Virus record (IMG/VR): IMGVR_UViG_3300042863_000707
Coordinates: 1-36,124 of that record
DNA: 36,124 bases
Origin: a virus
Strand: one strand, 5' to 3'
Shown: positions 24,821 to 32,391 of the stretch, in pieces
Layout of the letters: each line of letters opens with the position of its first letter
Numbering within the stretch: the first letter of the stretch is position 1
Position numbers and translations under genes: made by a program
Notes under the pieces: model-generated
Seen by the model: only the letters and a program-made list of their open reading frames with translations
Database searches by the model: none
Told to the model about the DNA's origin: nothing

Positions 24821-26400
24821 TGAAAATAGACGAATCTAACATACATCAAATTATATTTCCGGGAATTGTTTATGATAACGAAGACCCGATGATGTTAGGT
24901 AGACTTAGAGTCATACCTGAAACTCAAACATATACCGATATTATAGCATCAGTTCCCAATTGGAATGAGGAGATTGATAAATGGACATCAAAAGACCCAT
25001 TAATCTTCTTACCATTATTACCTTTTTATTTTAGCCAAGTACCAAAAAAAAATGAGTACGTACACATTATATACCAAAATAAAAAATTTAACTTTCAAAA
25101 CCAATTCTATATTCAAGGTCCGTTTTCATCACCAATGACAACACCTTTTGAATATTACCAAGGTTCTAAGAAATTTTTAGCGTCTGGTGATAGAATTAAA
25201 CAAGGTATCTCAATTAAAAATAGTGAAGGACAATATCGTAACAAAGATAGTTATGGCGTATTTCCTGAACCAGGCGATAACGCATTATTAGGCCGTGGTT
25301 CTGCCGATGTTGTTGTTAAAGAAAATGAGGTTTTAATTAGAGCGGGTAAAACAAAAGTATTAAGTACAACCCAAATACCTGTTGGTAATACCTTGAGGTC
25401 ATTCTTACAACTTTCAAATTTTACTCAACAAAAACTTTTATTACCTCAAGAAACCCAAACTAGATTAATTGAAAATGTTAAGGTGGTTAAAAAAATAATA
25501 ATTTGGGATATTGAAAATTTAGAAAATACTCAGAATGTCTTTAATGGGTCTGTTGGTTTATATAATGTAATTCCTAGTCAACGAGTTAATAGTAAAAATT
25601 TTAAATCCGATACTATTGTTAATTTAAGCGTTGGTACTGATTATAGTGGTCCTATTGAAGAGGTTAAATTTACCGCCACAAATTTTAACGATTCATTAAG
25701 TTTAATTAATAAATTCTGTGATGGAGTTTTTAAAAATTTTATTGACTTACCTAATTATATTGTTAATAATCAATTACGTAATATACCCCAAGACCAAATA
25801 TTCCCTTTTGTAGTTACACCATCAAAATTAACATATCAAAAAGGTACTAAATTCTCGCCATCACAAGTTGTAAATGATGTTGCGGAATTAACTAATTATG
25901 TTAAGTTTTATAGTAAAATTAAATTAAATATGGGATTAATTAATAGTGGGTGGTTTTTAGTTTGGGAAAACAAAAATGGTACTGCTGTTATTGGCCCTCA
26001 AGGGGATATTAAGATTGAAAAAGTTACACCATCCGAGTTTGTTCCTTCAGATGTATCCTATGGTATTTTAGGGTCCCAAAAAATTTATTTACTATCACAA
26101 GACTCTACAGGACCTAAAGGTAAAATTAGTTTAAGTCAAACTTTATATGGTATACCACAAGATAAATTTGTTGGTGACGAAAGTAGTATTTATAGTAAAA
26201 CATATCCAACAACAAGGGGGGATGAGTTAATGTCACTACTTAGAAAAATATTTTCATTTGTTACTGGACACGTACATCCTGTTGCCACGGCACCACCTAT
26301 TCCTGTCGCTGCAGGTAATGGACAAACCGCAGCAGAAATTAATGCAATTCTTGCTGACGCAGAAAATACCATCTTAAATCAAAATATCCGAATTAATTGA
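24820..26400 (+). CDS. Baseplate hub/spike protein with gp5-like OB-fold domain
   Basis: The N-terminus (residues about 11-95) carries [19 protein letters not shown], then [28 protein letters not shown]. This is the pattern of the OB-fold at the start of T4 gp5-type hub and VgrG-type spike proteins (G-x-V-x-x-x-x-D-P-x-x-x-G-R-x-R-V, then P.GE/NE-V-h-V). The C-terminal end contains a [15 protein letters not shown] stretch also seen near the ends of such proteins. No lysozyme domain is visible, unlike T4 gp5, and there is no obvious beta-helix. The 526-residue length fits a hub protein. It probably lies at the tail tip, where it would meet the host surface. Confidence 0.75.
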   Translation: MKIDESNIHQIIFPGIVYDNEDPMMLGRLRVIPETQTYTDIIASVPNWNEEIDKWTSKDPLIFLPLLPFYFSQVPKKNEYVHIIYQNKKFNFQNQFYIQGPFSSPMTTPFEYYQGSKKFLASGDRIKQGISIKNSEGQYRNKDSYGVFPEPGDNALLGRGSADVVVKENEVLIRAGKTKVLSTTQIPVGNTLRSFLQLSNFTQQKLLLPQETQTRLIENVKVVKKIIIWDIENLENTQNVFNGSVGLYNVIPSQRVNSKNFKSDTIVNLSVGTDYSGPIEEVKFTATNFNDSLSLINKFCDGVFKNFIDLPNYIVNNQLRNIPQDQIFPFVVTPSKLTYQKGTKFSPSQVVNDVAELTNYVKFYSKIKLNMGLINSGWFLVWENKNGTAVIGPQGDIKIEKVTPSEFVPSDVSYGILGSQKIYLLSQDSTGPKGKISLSQTLYGIPQDKFVGDESSIYSKTYPTTRGDELMSLLRKIFSFVTGHVHPVATAPPIPVAAGNGQTAAEINAILADAENTILNQNIRIN

Positions 26401-26408
26401 TATTTATA
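26399..26408 (+). promoter_or_regulatory. Candidate phage promoter element GATATTTATA
   Basis: An exact GATATTTATA overlaps the hub protein stop codon (TGA 26398-26400) and ends 14 bases before the ATG at 26423. It is one of three exact copies of this 10-mer in intergenic positions. Confidence 0.5.
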
Positions 26409-26422
26409 AGTAAAACACTTAA

Positions 26423-27913
26423 ATGTCAATTAACAACTCCTACTTTAGTAAGAACAATACTATCATATCCAACAGTTTCACCAATACTGGTAGAAACCCA
26501 GTTACGGAATTATTTTATGGTTCTACCGCAGTGTCTCAATACCCTAGTGGGTATAGTAGATTCATATTCGATTTAGACCTTTCATTACTATTTCAGAAGA
26601 TAAATGACGGCACAATTTCAACTTCAACAACTTGTACCGACACAATTGTCCACACTCTAAGAATGGTGAATACCTCAACCTTTGATATTGAGTTATTAAA
26701 TACCTCAACATCTCAAGGTAGAAAAAGGGCAACATCATTTGATTTAATATTATTTAGAATTCCTTATATCAATAATGACCCACTAACCCCACAAATTTGG
26801 GATGAGGGTGTTGGTTATGATTTTGCCGACTTAATCTACGATTATAGTGACTTTGATAAGAACTTCTCTGATAGACCATCAAATTGGTTTCAAACAACAA
26901 CCATTGGGGTTTGGACAGAACCAGGAATATATGACAACACAAATACCGCAACAGGTACGGGGGTCAATTATTCGGCAATAACTATTGTTGACGTACAACA
27001 CTTTGAGTTTGGTAATGAGAATGTTAGTTTTGATATGACTAGTGAAATAAATTCAATTATTAACGGTTCATTAACTAATGTAACCGGATGGGGAATCGCT
27101 TACAAACCTCAGGTTGAAAACTTATCGGGACTTACTGATACCTATGAAACTCAATTTTTTACAAGACATACTCAAACATTTTACGAACCGTTTTTAGAAA
27201 CAAACTATAACGACCTTATTGAAGACGATAGAAATTTATTCTCTTTAGGTAAGACAAATAAACTTTATTTGTACTTGTTTGATAATGGTAACCCAATCAA
27301 TTTAGACAACAATCCAAATGTTACTATTATGGATTCTTCGGGGACTGAAATTGCCGGATTAACAGGATTAACTACCTGCCAAAGAACTAAAGGTGTTTAT
27401 GAAGTTATTATACCACCACTTATTGGGTATCAAACACCATGTATGTTTACCGATAAATGGTATAACTTAAATTACAATGGTTTCCCATTACCTCAATCAT
27501 TTAATGAATTCACAATACAACCATTAAAAAATTCAATTCAAATTGGTACTAATTCTGTCGACCCAAAATTATATGGATTTGATTTTTATGGTATCAAACA
27601 AGATGAAAAAATATATAATACCGACATTAGAAAAGTTGGTGTTATCATAAAACAAGCTTACACAACTCAAAAACTTTTACAAAATGTTAGTGCTTATTAT
27701 AGAGTCTATGTTAGAGAAGGTCAGACAGAAGTTGAGGTTCAAGATTGGACTAAAATTAATAGAACACCAAACGAATACTATTTTATATTTGATACTAGAG
27801 ATAAAATCCCTAACGAGTATTACATAGATATTAAGGTGGATAGTAGCGGAGAGATAAATACATACAAACGACAAGTTAAATTTCAAATCGTTAATATGAA
27901 GTATTTAGATTAA
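26423..27913 (+). CDS. Predicted virion protein, DNRLRE-like N-terminal region
   Basis: This 496-residue protein has an N-terminal half with NNSYFSKNNTIISNS, then SGYSRFIFDLDLSLL. That pattern is seen in DNRLRE-type domains (a marked N-terminus, then an S/T-R-x-x-I/V-x-F-D strand), which are extracellular beta domains. The rest is beta-rich with many Asn, Asp and Thr, and there is a CQRTKGVYEVIIPP segment near 320. It lacks catalytic motifs and signal peptide. A tail or baseplate-attached adhesin is a reasonable inference. It follows the hub gene with its own candidate promoter. I am fairly sure it is a virion protein and less sure of the domain name. Confidence 0.6.
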   Translation: MSINNSYFSKNNTIISNSFTNTGRNPVTELFYGSTAVSQYPSGYSRFIFDLDLSLLFQKINDGTISTSTTCTDTIVHTLRMVNTSTFDIELLNTSTSQGRKRATSFDLILFRIPYINNDPLTPQIWDEGVGYDFADLIYDYSDFDKNFSDRPSNWFQTTTIGVWTEPGIYDNTNTATGTGVNYSAITIVDVQHFEFGNENVSFDMTSEINSIINGSLTNVTGWGIAYKPQVENLSGLTDTYETQFFTRHTQTFYEPFLETNYNDLIEDDRNLFSLGKTNKLYLYLFDNGNPINLDNNPNVTIMDSSGTEIAGLTGLTTCQRTKGVYEVIIPPLIGYQTPCMFTDKWYNLNYNGFPLPQSFNEFTIQPLKNSIQIGTNSVDPKLYGFDFYGIKQDEKIYNTDIRKVGVIIKQAYTTQKLLQNVSAYYRVYVREGQTEVEVQDWTKINRTPNEYYFIFDTRDKIPNEYYIDIKVDSSGEINTYKRQVKFQIVNMKYLD

Positions 27914-27916
27914 TAA

Positions 27917-27926
27917 GATATTTATA
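27917..27926 (+). promoter_or_regulatory. Candidate phage promoter element GATATTTATA
   Basis: An exact GATATTTATA is located 4 bases after the 27913 stop codon, with the next gene at 28006. A 12-residue frame (27938-27976) lies between, so the leader would be about 75 bases long. Confidence 0.5.
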
Positions 27927-28005
27927 ATAAAAACAAAATGTTAAATAAGATAAAATTATTAAATTTTACATTATAACCTATAGAAATTAAAAAAAAAATA
28001 AAGAT

Positions 28006-28608
28006 ATGCCAAATTATATTATAAATGAATGTATAACTAATGATGTATACATTCTTTCTGCATCAACGTTAACTTTGGGGGCCACAGTAGAGTTCGATAT
28101 TAGCGAGGCTCGATTTTGTGGTACTGTTGGGGCAGTAACAGGAAGCTCGGAAACTCTAAATATATCCTTTGTTCAATTACACGACGATTGTTGTGCGTGT
28201 TTAAGTGGTCTTACAGAGTCTTTAAATTTTAGTTTTATACGATGTGGTACAGAAGAACAAATTAATATAGAAGCAACTAACTTTTGTAGTTACTTTGGTG
28301 CTCCTACAACAGGTGTTACTTATGAAATACAATTTGGTCGTGAAACACCATTTTGCGTAACTTTTGATGGGTTAACTAATTCGGGTGAAACAAATTATTA
28401 TTACGTTTCAGGACCCTTTTTAGATTGTGAAGATTGTGTATCACCACCGCCAATAAGTGCCAACACTGAATCCACTATATGTCAAGAAGTATGTGACAAT
28501 TCGGTAATTACAATAATTCCACTACATCCAACCTATATAAATAGTGCGGGCCAAGAAGTAGTTCAAATGAACGCGGTTCTTATCGGTGGTAACGGATTAA
28601 ATAGTTAA
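28006..28608 (+). CDS. Cys-rich hypothetical virion or surface protein, 200 residues
   Basis: The protein begins MPNYIINECITNDVYILSAS and has more than a dozen Cys (for example DDCCACLSG, DCEDCVSPPP and CQEVCDN), but no signal peptide and no recognised Cys-domain. Beta-strand-rich segments such as SESLNFSFIRCG-like elements alternate with short Cys loops. The Cys content recalls the Cys-rich regions of the fibre proteins at the left end of the window (for example the papain-fusion protein), so it may be part of the same virion class. The next gene starts one base after its stop. Function is unknown. Confidence 0.6.
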   Translation: MPNYIINECITNDVYILSASTLTLGATVEFDISEARFCGTVGAVTGSSETLNISFVQLHDDCCACLSGLTESLNFSFIRCGTEEQINIEATNFCSYFGAPTTGVTYEIQFGRETPFCVTFDGLTNSGETNYYYVSGPFLDCEDCVSPPPISANTESTICQEVCDNSVITIIPLHPTYINSAGQEVVQMNAVLIGGNGLNS

Positions 28609-28609
28609 T

Positions 28610-29092
28610 ATGAAACAGATAGTTAAACTTAATGAAACACACTTAACTAAACTTATTAAAAAAGTATTAAGTGAACAAGAATCTCAAAGATACATGTTTT
28701 TTAGTAATTTAGAACAAATGAGAAGACAATGTGATTTGTTATTAGATTTAGACCATGATATGGTTGAGTCTATTTTAGAAAATGGACATGACTGGGCTCA
28801 AGACCATATTGCAGAATCTAAAAATAACTTAGACCAAGTATTTGATTTCTTAATGAATGAAACCAAAAAAGACGGTATGGAATTATCTATGTCTATTGAT
28901 GATAAAGATATGGCCATGATGGAGGGTCGTAAAAAAACAGGTACACCCCTTTGTGCAAGAGGTATTGCATCTGCAAAGGCTACATATGACGTATATCCAA
29001 GTGCTTATGCTAATGGTCACGCTATTCAAGTATGTAAAGGAAAAATGAAAGGTCTTGATGGTGAAACACATTGTTCGGGAGCTTATTGTTAA
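28610..29092 (+). CDS. Candidate internal head protein with capsid-targeting-like propeptide
   Basis: The first 22 residues (MKQIVKLNETHLTKLIKKVL ending in SE) form a Lys-rich amphipathic helix ending L-S-E before QES. This fits the T4 prohead-protease rule (hydrophobic, x, Glu) and recalls T4 internal-protein propeptides. Residues about 25-100 are helical and acidic. The C-terminal part has YDVYPSAYANGHAIQVCKGK (about 124-143) with flanking Cys, a pattern I have seen in unnamed phage proteins but cannot tie to a function. The protein has 160 residues. The same propeptide motif recurs inside the minus-strand gene at 29842. Packaging into the head is inference. Confidence 0.6.
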   Translation: MKQIVKLNETHLTKLIKKVLSEQESQRYMFFSNLEQMRRQCDLLLDLDHDMVESILENGHDWAQDHIAESKNNLDQVFDFLMNETKKDGMELSMSIDDKDMAMMEGRKKTGTPLCARGIASAKATYDVYPSAYANGHAIQVCKGKMKGLDGETHCSGAYC

Positions 29093-29133
29093 AAAAAAAT
29101 ATATAATTAATTTTTTTATTTAAATAATATCAT

Positions 29134-29141
29134 TATATTTG
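29134..29141 (+). promoter_or_regulatory. Bacteroidota-type promoter -7 element TATATTTG
   Basis: TATATTTG matches the Bacteroidota -7 consensus TAnnTTTG, 23 bases before the ATG at 29165. No clear TTTG -33 element is visible about 20 bases upstream. Host RNA polymerase could therefore read this small gene early; the match is only moderate. Confidence 0.45.
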
Positions 29142-29164
29142 TAAATAAATACTAATATAAGATT

Positions 29165-29560
29165 ATGAAACAAATTATTCACAAATTAAAACGATTAATC
29201 CAAAAACAATATATTAAATTCTATCGGTCTTCAACCCCAAAAATTACTACATACGAAAAAGATTGTGTTTCTATTTGTGAAAAATTAATAAAAAAAAATG
29301 AAACTGTTTTATTGTTAACCCCAATCTCAAACAAACGTTATATTAAAAACGAAGAAGACCAAATTTTCGTAATTTTAGAAAATTATAGCGTAAAAATAAT
29401 CAACCACGTTTATTCGTACACTGTAATATTAGGAGATAATTCGTGGAATTCTGTAGTTACTTTATTTGATTCAGAAGTTGAGTCAAGACGTAATAAATTT
29501 GAAAAAGAAATTACTTCTAATATCAAATATTCTATTAAAAAAATTTTAGAAAAAATATAA
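29165..29560 (+). CDS. Hypothetical basic protein, 131 residues
   Basis: The protein starts MKQIIHKLKRLIQKQYIKFY, a strongly basic helix, and ends with another Lys-rich helix (KFEKEITSNIKYSIKKILEK). The middle is beta-like (KNETVLLLTPISN, then VILGDNSWNSVVTLFD). There is no L-x-E cleavage motif after the first helix, so I do not group it with the propeptide-bearing proteins. A host-type promoter element is located just upstream. No family is recognised; a host-interaction role is possible but not supported beyond location. Confidence 0.6.
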   Translation: MKQIIHKLKRLIQKQYIKFYRSSTPKITTYEKDCVSICEKLIKKNETVLLLTPISNKRYIKNEEDQIFVILENYSVKIINHVYSYTVILGDNSWNSVVTLFDSEVESRRNKFEKEITSNIKYSIKKILEKI

Positions 29561-29584
29561 CAAAAACCTAATAAACTAAATCAT

Positions 29585-29845
29585 ATGAAAAAATTATTTA
29601 TCGCACTAGCATTGTTCACTTCTTGTAATTTGTTTTCACAAACAATTACAAATACGGTTAATCCAAAAACTGATACATTAGTTTATATTGGTTATGACAT
29701 CAATCAGTTTAGTGCAGAATATGCTCAAGAAATGGCCACTTGGTCTAATGAAAAAATTGATTGGTTTAATAAAACTTTTTGTTACACACGAGGAAACTTT
29801 ACAATCCCCGACAAACCTATCCAACCTTACCAAAAAGAAGATTAA
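29585..29845 (+). CDS. Small secreted or periplasmic protein with Bacteroidota-type signal peptide
   Basis: This 86-residue protein begins MKKLFIALALFTSCNLFSQT. It has a short basic n-region, a hydrophobic core and the LFSQ ending that is typical of flavobacterial signal peptides cleaved just before Gln. A Cys at position 14 makes a lipoprotein possible, but the surrounding FTSC is a poor lipobox. The mature part is short and acidic (KTDTLVYIGYDINQFSAEYA) with Asn/Asp residues. It is probably exported by the host and could act in lysis timing or superinfection exclusion. It ends convergently with the minus-strand gene, sharing TTAA. Confidence 0.65.
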   Translation: MKKLFIALALFTSCNLFSQTITNTVNPKTDTLVYIGYDINQFSAEYAQEMATWSNEKIDWFNKTFCYTRGNFTIPDKPIQPYQKED

Positions 29846-30663
29846 AGTTTATTTAGGTAATCGGCCCACTCTTTCTCTGTACCAGCGTCAATTGAACAGA
29901 AATGATTAACGCTAATTCTATTACTAATCAAATAAATTTTTTGATTCGGGTTCGCCATTTTACTTTTTTCTAAGAAATCTTTATTCATCTTAGCCGCAGG
30001 AACAACATCTAAGATTACTGTGGAAGGTTCATATGATTCTCTTGGTATGGTTGGGGATGGTGTTAAAAATATTCTTTTAAGTCCACCACCATTTAATCCT
30101 CCGTACATATCTTCTTCAGAATCTAAAGTTAACCCACTTTCTCTAAATGAATTGTTTTTACTTTGACAAAAAAGATTAAGTACCTTTCCTTTAGGTGCGG
30201 TTTGTTCTGTTAAAACTCGTTTAACAATTTTTATTAAATCGTTTTCGTTAAGTTTAATTACTTTTTTTTCACCAACAACCACAGTATCTTTTTTTATTTC
30301 AATCCATTCTTTTAATGTTGTGATTGGCACAATACTTTTTTTACCACCAGGAGTTTGATTAATATTATTCCCATCTTCATCACTAAATGTTGACATAGGG
30401 TTATTTTTAATATAGTTAGAAATCTTTTTTACTTTATTCTCCATCTTTTTAATTTTTTTTTTAGGTGTACTCATCTTACCGCCATAACTATCGTATTCCA
30501 ACTCAGCATCAATATACTTTGATACGGGTGTTGTAAATGGTTGTAATGACTCTTTACTAAATTCCCTAACACCAGGTTGCAAAGGAGAAACATAGGACCC
30601 TCTACCACCACTACTATCAGAAGTTGCCTCAAGCAATATTTTCTTTATTAATTGATTTAGCAT
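29842..30663 (-). CDS. Candidate internal head protein with two propeptide-like sites (possible fusion)
   Basis: This protein has 273 residues. The N-terminus MLNQLIKKILLE, then ATSDSSGG, mirrors the site in the major capsid protein here (FLINE before ATSDGSSG). A second Lys-rich helix, VIKLNENDLIKIVKRVLTE (135-153), followed by QTAP, closely resembles the start of the 28610 protein. This suggests two ancestral head-packaged proteins joined in one frame, with the protease able to release two parts. The C-terminal part (about 154-273) has Cys and beta-strand segments (KVLNLFCQSK, KIYLISNRISVNHFC), with no known family. The regions around 66-88 are very Lys-rich. Location in the head is inferred. 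Confidence 0.6.
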   Translation of the reverse strand: MLNQLIKKILLEATSDSSGGRGSYVSPLQPGVREFSKESLQPFTTPVSKYIDAELEYDSYGGKMSTPKKKIKKMENKVKKISNYIKNNPMSTFSDEDGNNINQTPGGKKSIVPITTLKEWIEIKKDTVVVGEKKVIKLNENDLIKIVKRVLTEQTAPKGKVLNLFCQSKNNSFRESGLTLDSEEDMYGGLNGGGLKRIFLTPSPTIPRESYEPSTVILDVVPAAKMNKDFLEKSKMANPNQKIYLISNRISVNHFCSIDAGTEKEWADYLNKL

Positions 30664-30680
30664 AGAATTTTTAATATACT

Positions 30681-30689
30681 TATAAATAC
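30681..30689 (-). promoter_or_regulatory. Candidate promoter element in divergent junction (GTATTTATA)
   Basis: On the minus strand GTATTTATA ends 17 bases before the ATG at 30663. Read on the plus strand the same site is TATAAATA (30681-30688), the T4 late-promoter core, 23 bases before the ATG at 30712. Its orientation therefore cannot be decided from this site alone. Confidence 0.4.
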
Positions 30690-30711
30690 ATCAAAAAAAG
30701 ATATTATTACA

Positions 30712-30945
30712 ATGGAAGAACAACAATTATTTGGAAAACTATTCGACACAATACCACTACTAACTGAAGACCATTTAGATGTGTTACTACAGTCTATGGA
30801 TAAAGACAACGCATCATACATATTAATACAGGCAGTTAAGAAAGCGTACCACGATGGTGTGTATTCTTTAGGTGAGTCTGAAGTTGTGTCAAGGGCAATT
30901 AGAGTTATGTCAAAACAAGTAATTAAAGACGAAACAAAAGATTAA
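30712..30945 (+). CDS. Small conserved-type phage protein, 77 residues
   Basis: The helical protein MEEQQLFGKLFDTIPLLTED continues with SMDKDNASYILIQAVKKAYH and ends with a basic/acidic tail (SKQVIKDETKD). It stands alone on the plus strand between two minus-strand genes. Its stop overlaps the convergent neighbour's stop as TTAA. The compact acidic first half and short helices do not identify a family. A TATAAATA box lies upstream, so it may be late-expressed. Confidence 0.6.
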   Translation: MEEQQLFGKLFDTIPLLTEDHLDVLLQSMDKDNASYILIQAVKKAYHDGVYSLGESEVVSRAIRVMSKQVIKDETKD

Positions 30946-31478
30946 GCATCAGTTGATGGGTCACCACCCCCTGATGTCTGTGACGACGAATTATTTGTTT
31001 TTGCCACAACAGGTGCTCCAACAGGTGCTCCAACAGGTGCTCCAACAGGTGCTCCAACAGGTGCAACATTTGTTGTTACCCCTAAAGCAGCAATTATCGC
31101 AGCAATAGTTTTAGGACCTATTTTACCATCAACCACCAACCCTGATTGTTTATTAGTATTTAACCAAGTTTGAATATCTTTAGCCGAGTAGTTTGTTTTA
31201 CCAGGAGTCGCAGGTGTTAATGCAGATTTATCTTGCGGATTTTTCGCTTGTAAATAATCAGGAGCACCATCACCATCTGAATCAGCATTAAATCCAGAAA
31301 GACCTGGACCTGCGGGTGTACCAGGAGTCGCAGTTGTTGCCGTAGTAGGGACAGGGATTTCCCCATCTTCATATGGACCCGCCTCTGAAATAATTTTTTT
31401 AATAGTTTTTTCTCTAATACTTTCATGTAAATTTAAAATCCTATTTCTTTCTTCAGTATTTAAATTAAATCTATTCAT
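30942..31478 (-). CDS. Peptidoglycan-binding-domain protein with propeptide-like N-terminus
   Basis: This 178-residue protein starts with a helix ending TIKKIISE (25-32), followed by AGPYEDGE, a candidate prohead-protease site like that of T4 internal proteins. A Thr/Pro/Ala linker and a DSDGDGAPD calcium-loop-like motif (66-74) follow. Then comes a PG_binding_1-like domain (about 98-133) with DIQTWLN and LVVDGKIGPKTIAAI, which fits the D-G-x-x-G-p-x-T signature. The tail is a GAPV repeat and a Ser/Thr/Asp-rich end. If packaged in the head, it could be released on the host wall at infection. It could instead be a plain wall-binding protein. Confidence 0.7.
   Translation of the reverse strand: MNRFNLNTEERNRILNLHESIREKTIKKIISEAGPYEDGEIPVPTTATTATPGTPAGPGLSGFNADSDGDGAPDYLQAKNPQDKSALTPATPGKTNYSAKDIQTWLNTNKQSGLVVDGKIGPKTIAAIIAALGVTTNVAPVGAPVGAPVGAPVGAPVVAKTNNSSSQTSGGGDPSTDA
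31009..31064 (-). repeat. Four perfect 12-base tandem repeats encoding GAPV
   Basis: The unit acaggtgctcca occurs perfectly at 31009, 31021, 31033 and 31045, with a partial fifth copy to about 31064. It encodes (GAPV)n in the tail of the peptidoglycan-binding protein. Perfect identity indicates recent expansion by slippage. Confidence 0.9.
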
Positions 31479-31492
31479 AATATTTCTTTATT

Positions 31493-31502
31493 AATAAATA
31501 TC
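31493..31502 (-). promoter_or_regulatory. Candidate phage promoter element GATATTTATT
   Basis: On the minus strand GATATTTATT ends 14 bases before the ATG at 31478, the same distance as the plus-strand element before 26423. Confidence 0.45.
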
Positions 31503-31565
31503 TCAAAATTTTTAATTATACAGTAATTGGTGTTTAAATAACTTATTAATATTTTTTTATAACAT

Positions 31566-31586
31566 AAAAAAAAGAAACAATTTCTT
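31566..31586 (-). terminator. Weak hairpin after the HNH endonuclease gene
   Basis: On the minus strand AAGAAA, TTG and TTTCTT form a 6-bp stem followed by a T run. It lies about 12 bases after the stop at 31599. The stem is short and AT-rich, so termination may be weak. Confidence 0.4.
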
Positions 31587-31598
31587 GTATCCTTTATC

Positions 31599-32285
31599 CT
31601 ATTCCGTTTTATTTGATTTACGAATATTCTCAATACCCCACATTGGTTGTAGGTTATCTAAGGACCAACATCTCATAAACTCTTCATCACCCATTTCAGA
31701 GATATTAAAATAAGTTATAGGTAATTTATGGTCAACATGCCATTCACCATAATTGTCCCACGTCATTGTCTCCTTGAATTGTAATTCTAAATGTGATATT
31801 AATTGTTCAGGAGTGTATTGTAATATGTCAAAGTAATGTCCGTATTTATCCACATTACTTTCTTTTAATACGGTGTAGATAGCAGTTCTGAAATTACTGA
31901 TTAGTTTATAGAGGGGGTCTCTCGCTTTACGATTTCTTTCGTAATCACGTTTTATTTGACGAATTTTATCAACATTATTTTCTCGGTATTCTTTAAGATA
32001 TTTAGTTAAATGTTCTTTATTTTGTTCTGCCCATTTTTTGTGATTTTTCTTTAGACGTTCTTTTGTTTCAGGTTTAGAAAAATATTTCTTTGTTGCAACT
32101 TCTCTACCGCCAATAAATCGTCTTCCTGACGGTCCCATAATAATACCATTTTCTTTTAATATTCTTAAAATTGTTGGTTTACTTATGCCTATTTTTTCTG
32201 AAATTGTTTGAGAACCTAAAAGTTCTTCATTATACATTTTAAGTATTCTATTTAATTCTTCTTCTGTAGGTATAAATTTTTTCAT
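31599..32285 (-). CDS. HNH homing-type endonuclease with N-terminal HTH
   Basis: This 228-residue free-standing endonuclease has a helix-turn-helix-like start (SQTISEKIGISKPTILRILK, about 25-44). A long basic helical stretch (about 70-125) may wrap DNA. The HNH core near the C-terminus has WHVDHKLPI (182-190; VDH pair) and SLDNLQPMWGIENIRKSNK (208-226), the usual LDNLQP...N...K signature. Such enzymes spread by cutting related genomes that lack them. It lies directly downstream of the major capsid gene, past that gene's terminator, a typical insertion spot in T4-like phages. No intron is visible around it. Confidence 0.9.
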   Translation of the reverse strand: MKKFIPTEEELNRILKMYNEELLGSQTISEKIGISKPTILRILKENGIIMGPSGRRFIGGREVATKKYFSKPETKERLKKNHKKWAEQNKEHLTKYLKEYRENNVDKIRQIKRDYERNRKARDPLYKLISNFRTAIYTVLKESNVDKYGHYFDILQYTPEQLISHLELQFKETMTWDNYGEWHVDHKLPITYFNISEMGDEEFMRCWSLDNLQPMWGIENIRKSNKTE

Positions 32286-32340
32286 ATAATATAAATATAT
32301 AATTATTATACCAAAAAATCAAGTGTTATATATTAAACAT

Positions 32341-32369
32341 AAAAAAAGGGACAATAAATTGTCCCTTTA
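32341..32369 (-). terminator. Rho-independent terminator after the major capsid gene
   Basis: AAAGGGACAA (32345-32354), loop TAAA and TTGTCCCTTT (32359-32368) form a perfect 10-bp stem. On the minus strand it is followed by a run of T residues. It lies 23 bases after the capsid stop codon and insulates the HNH gene. Confidence 0.9.
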
Positions 32370-32391
32370 GTCTTATTCTTTAAGATTTTGA

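Noticed and set aside
27938-27976. Tiny frame of 12 codons after a candidate promoter
   Set aside because: It is too short to support as a gene; it may be chance in an AT-rich leader.
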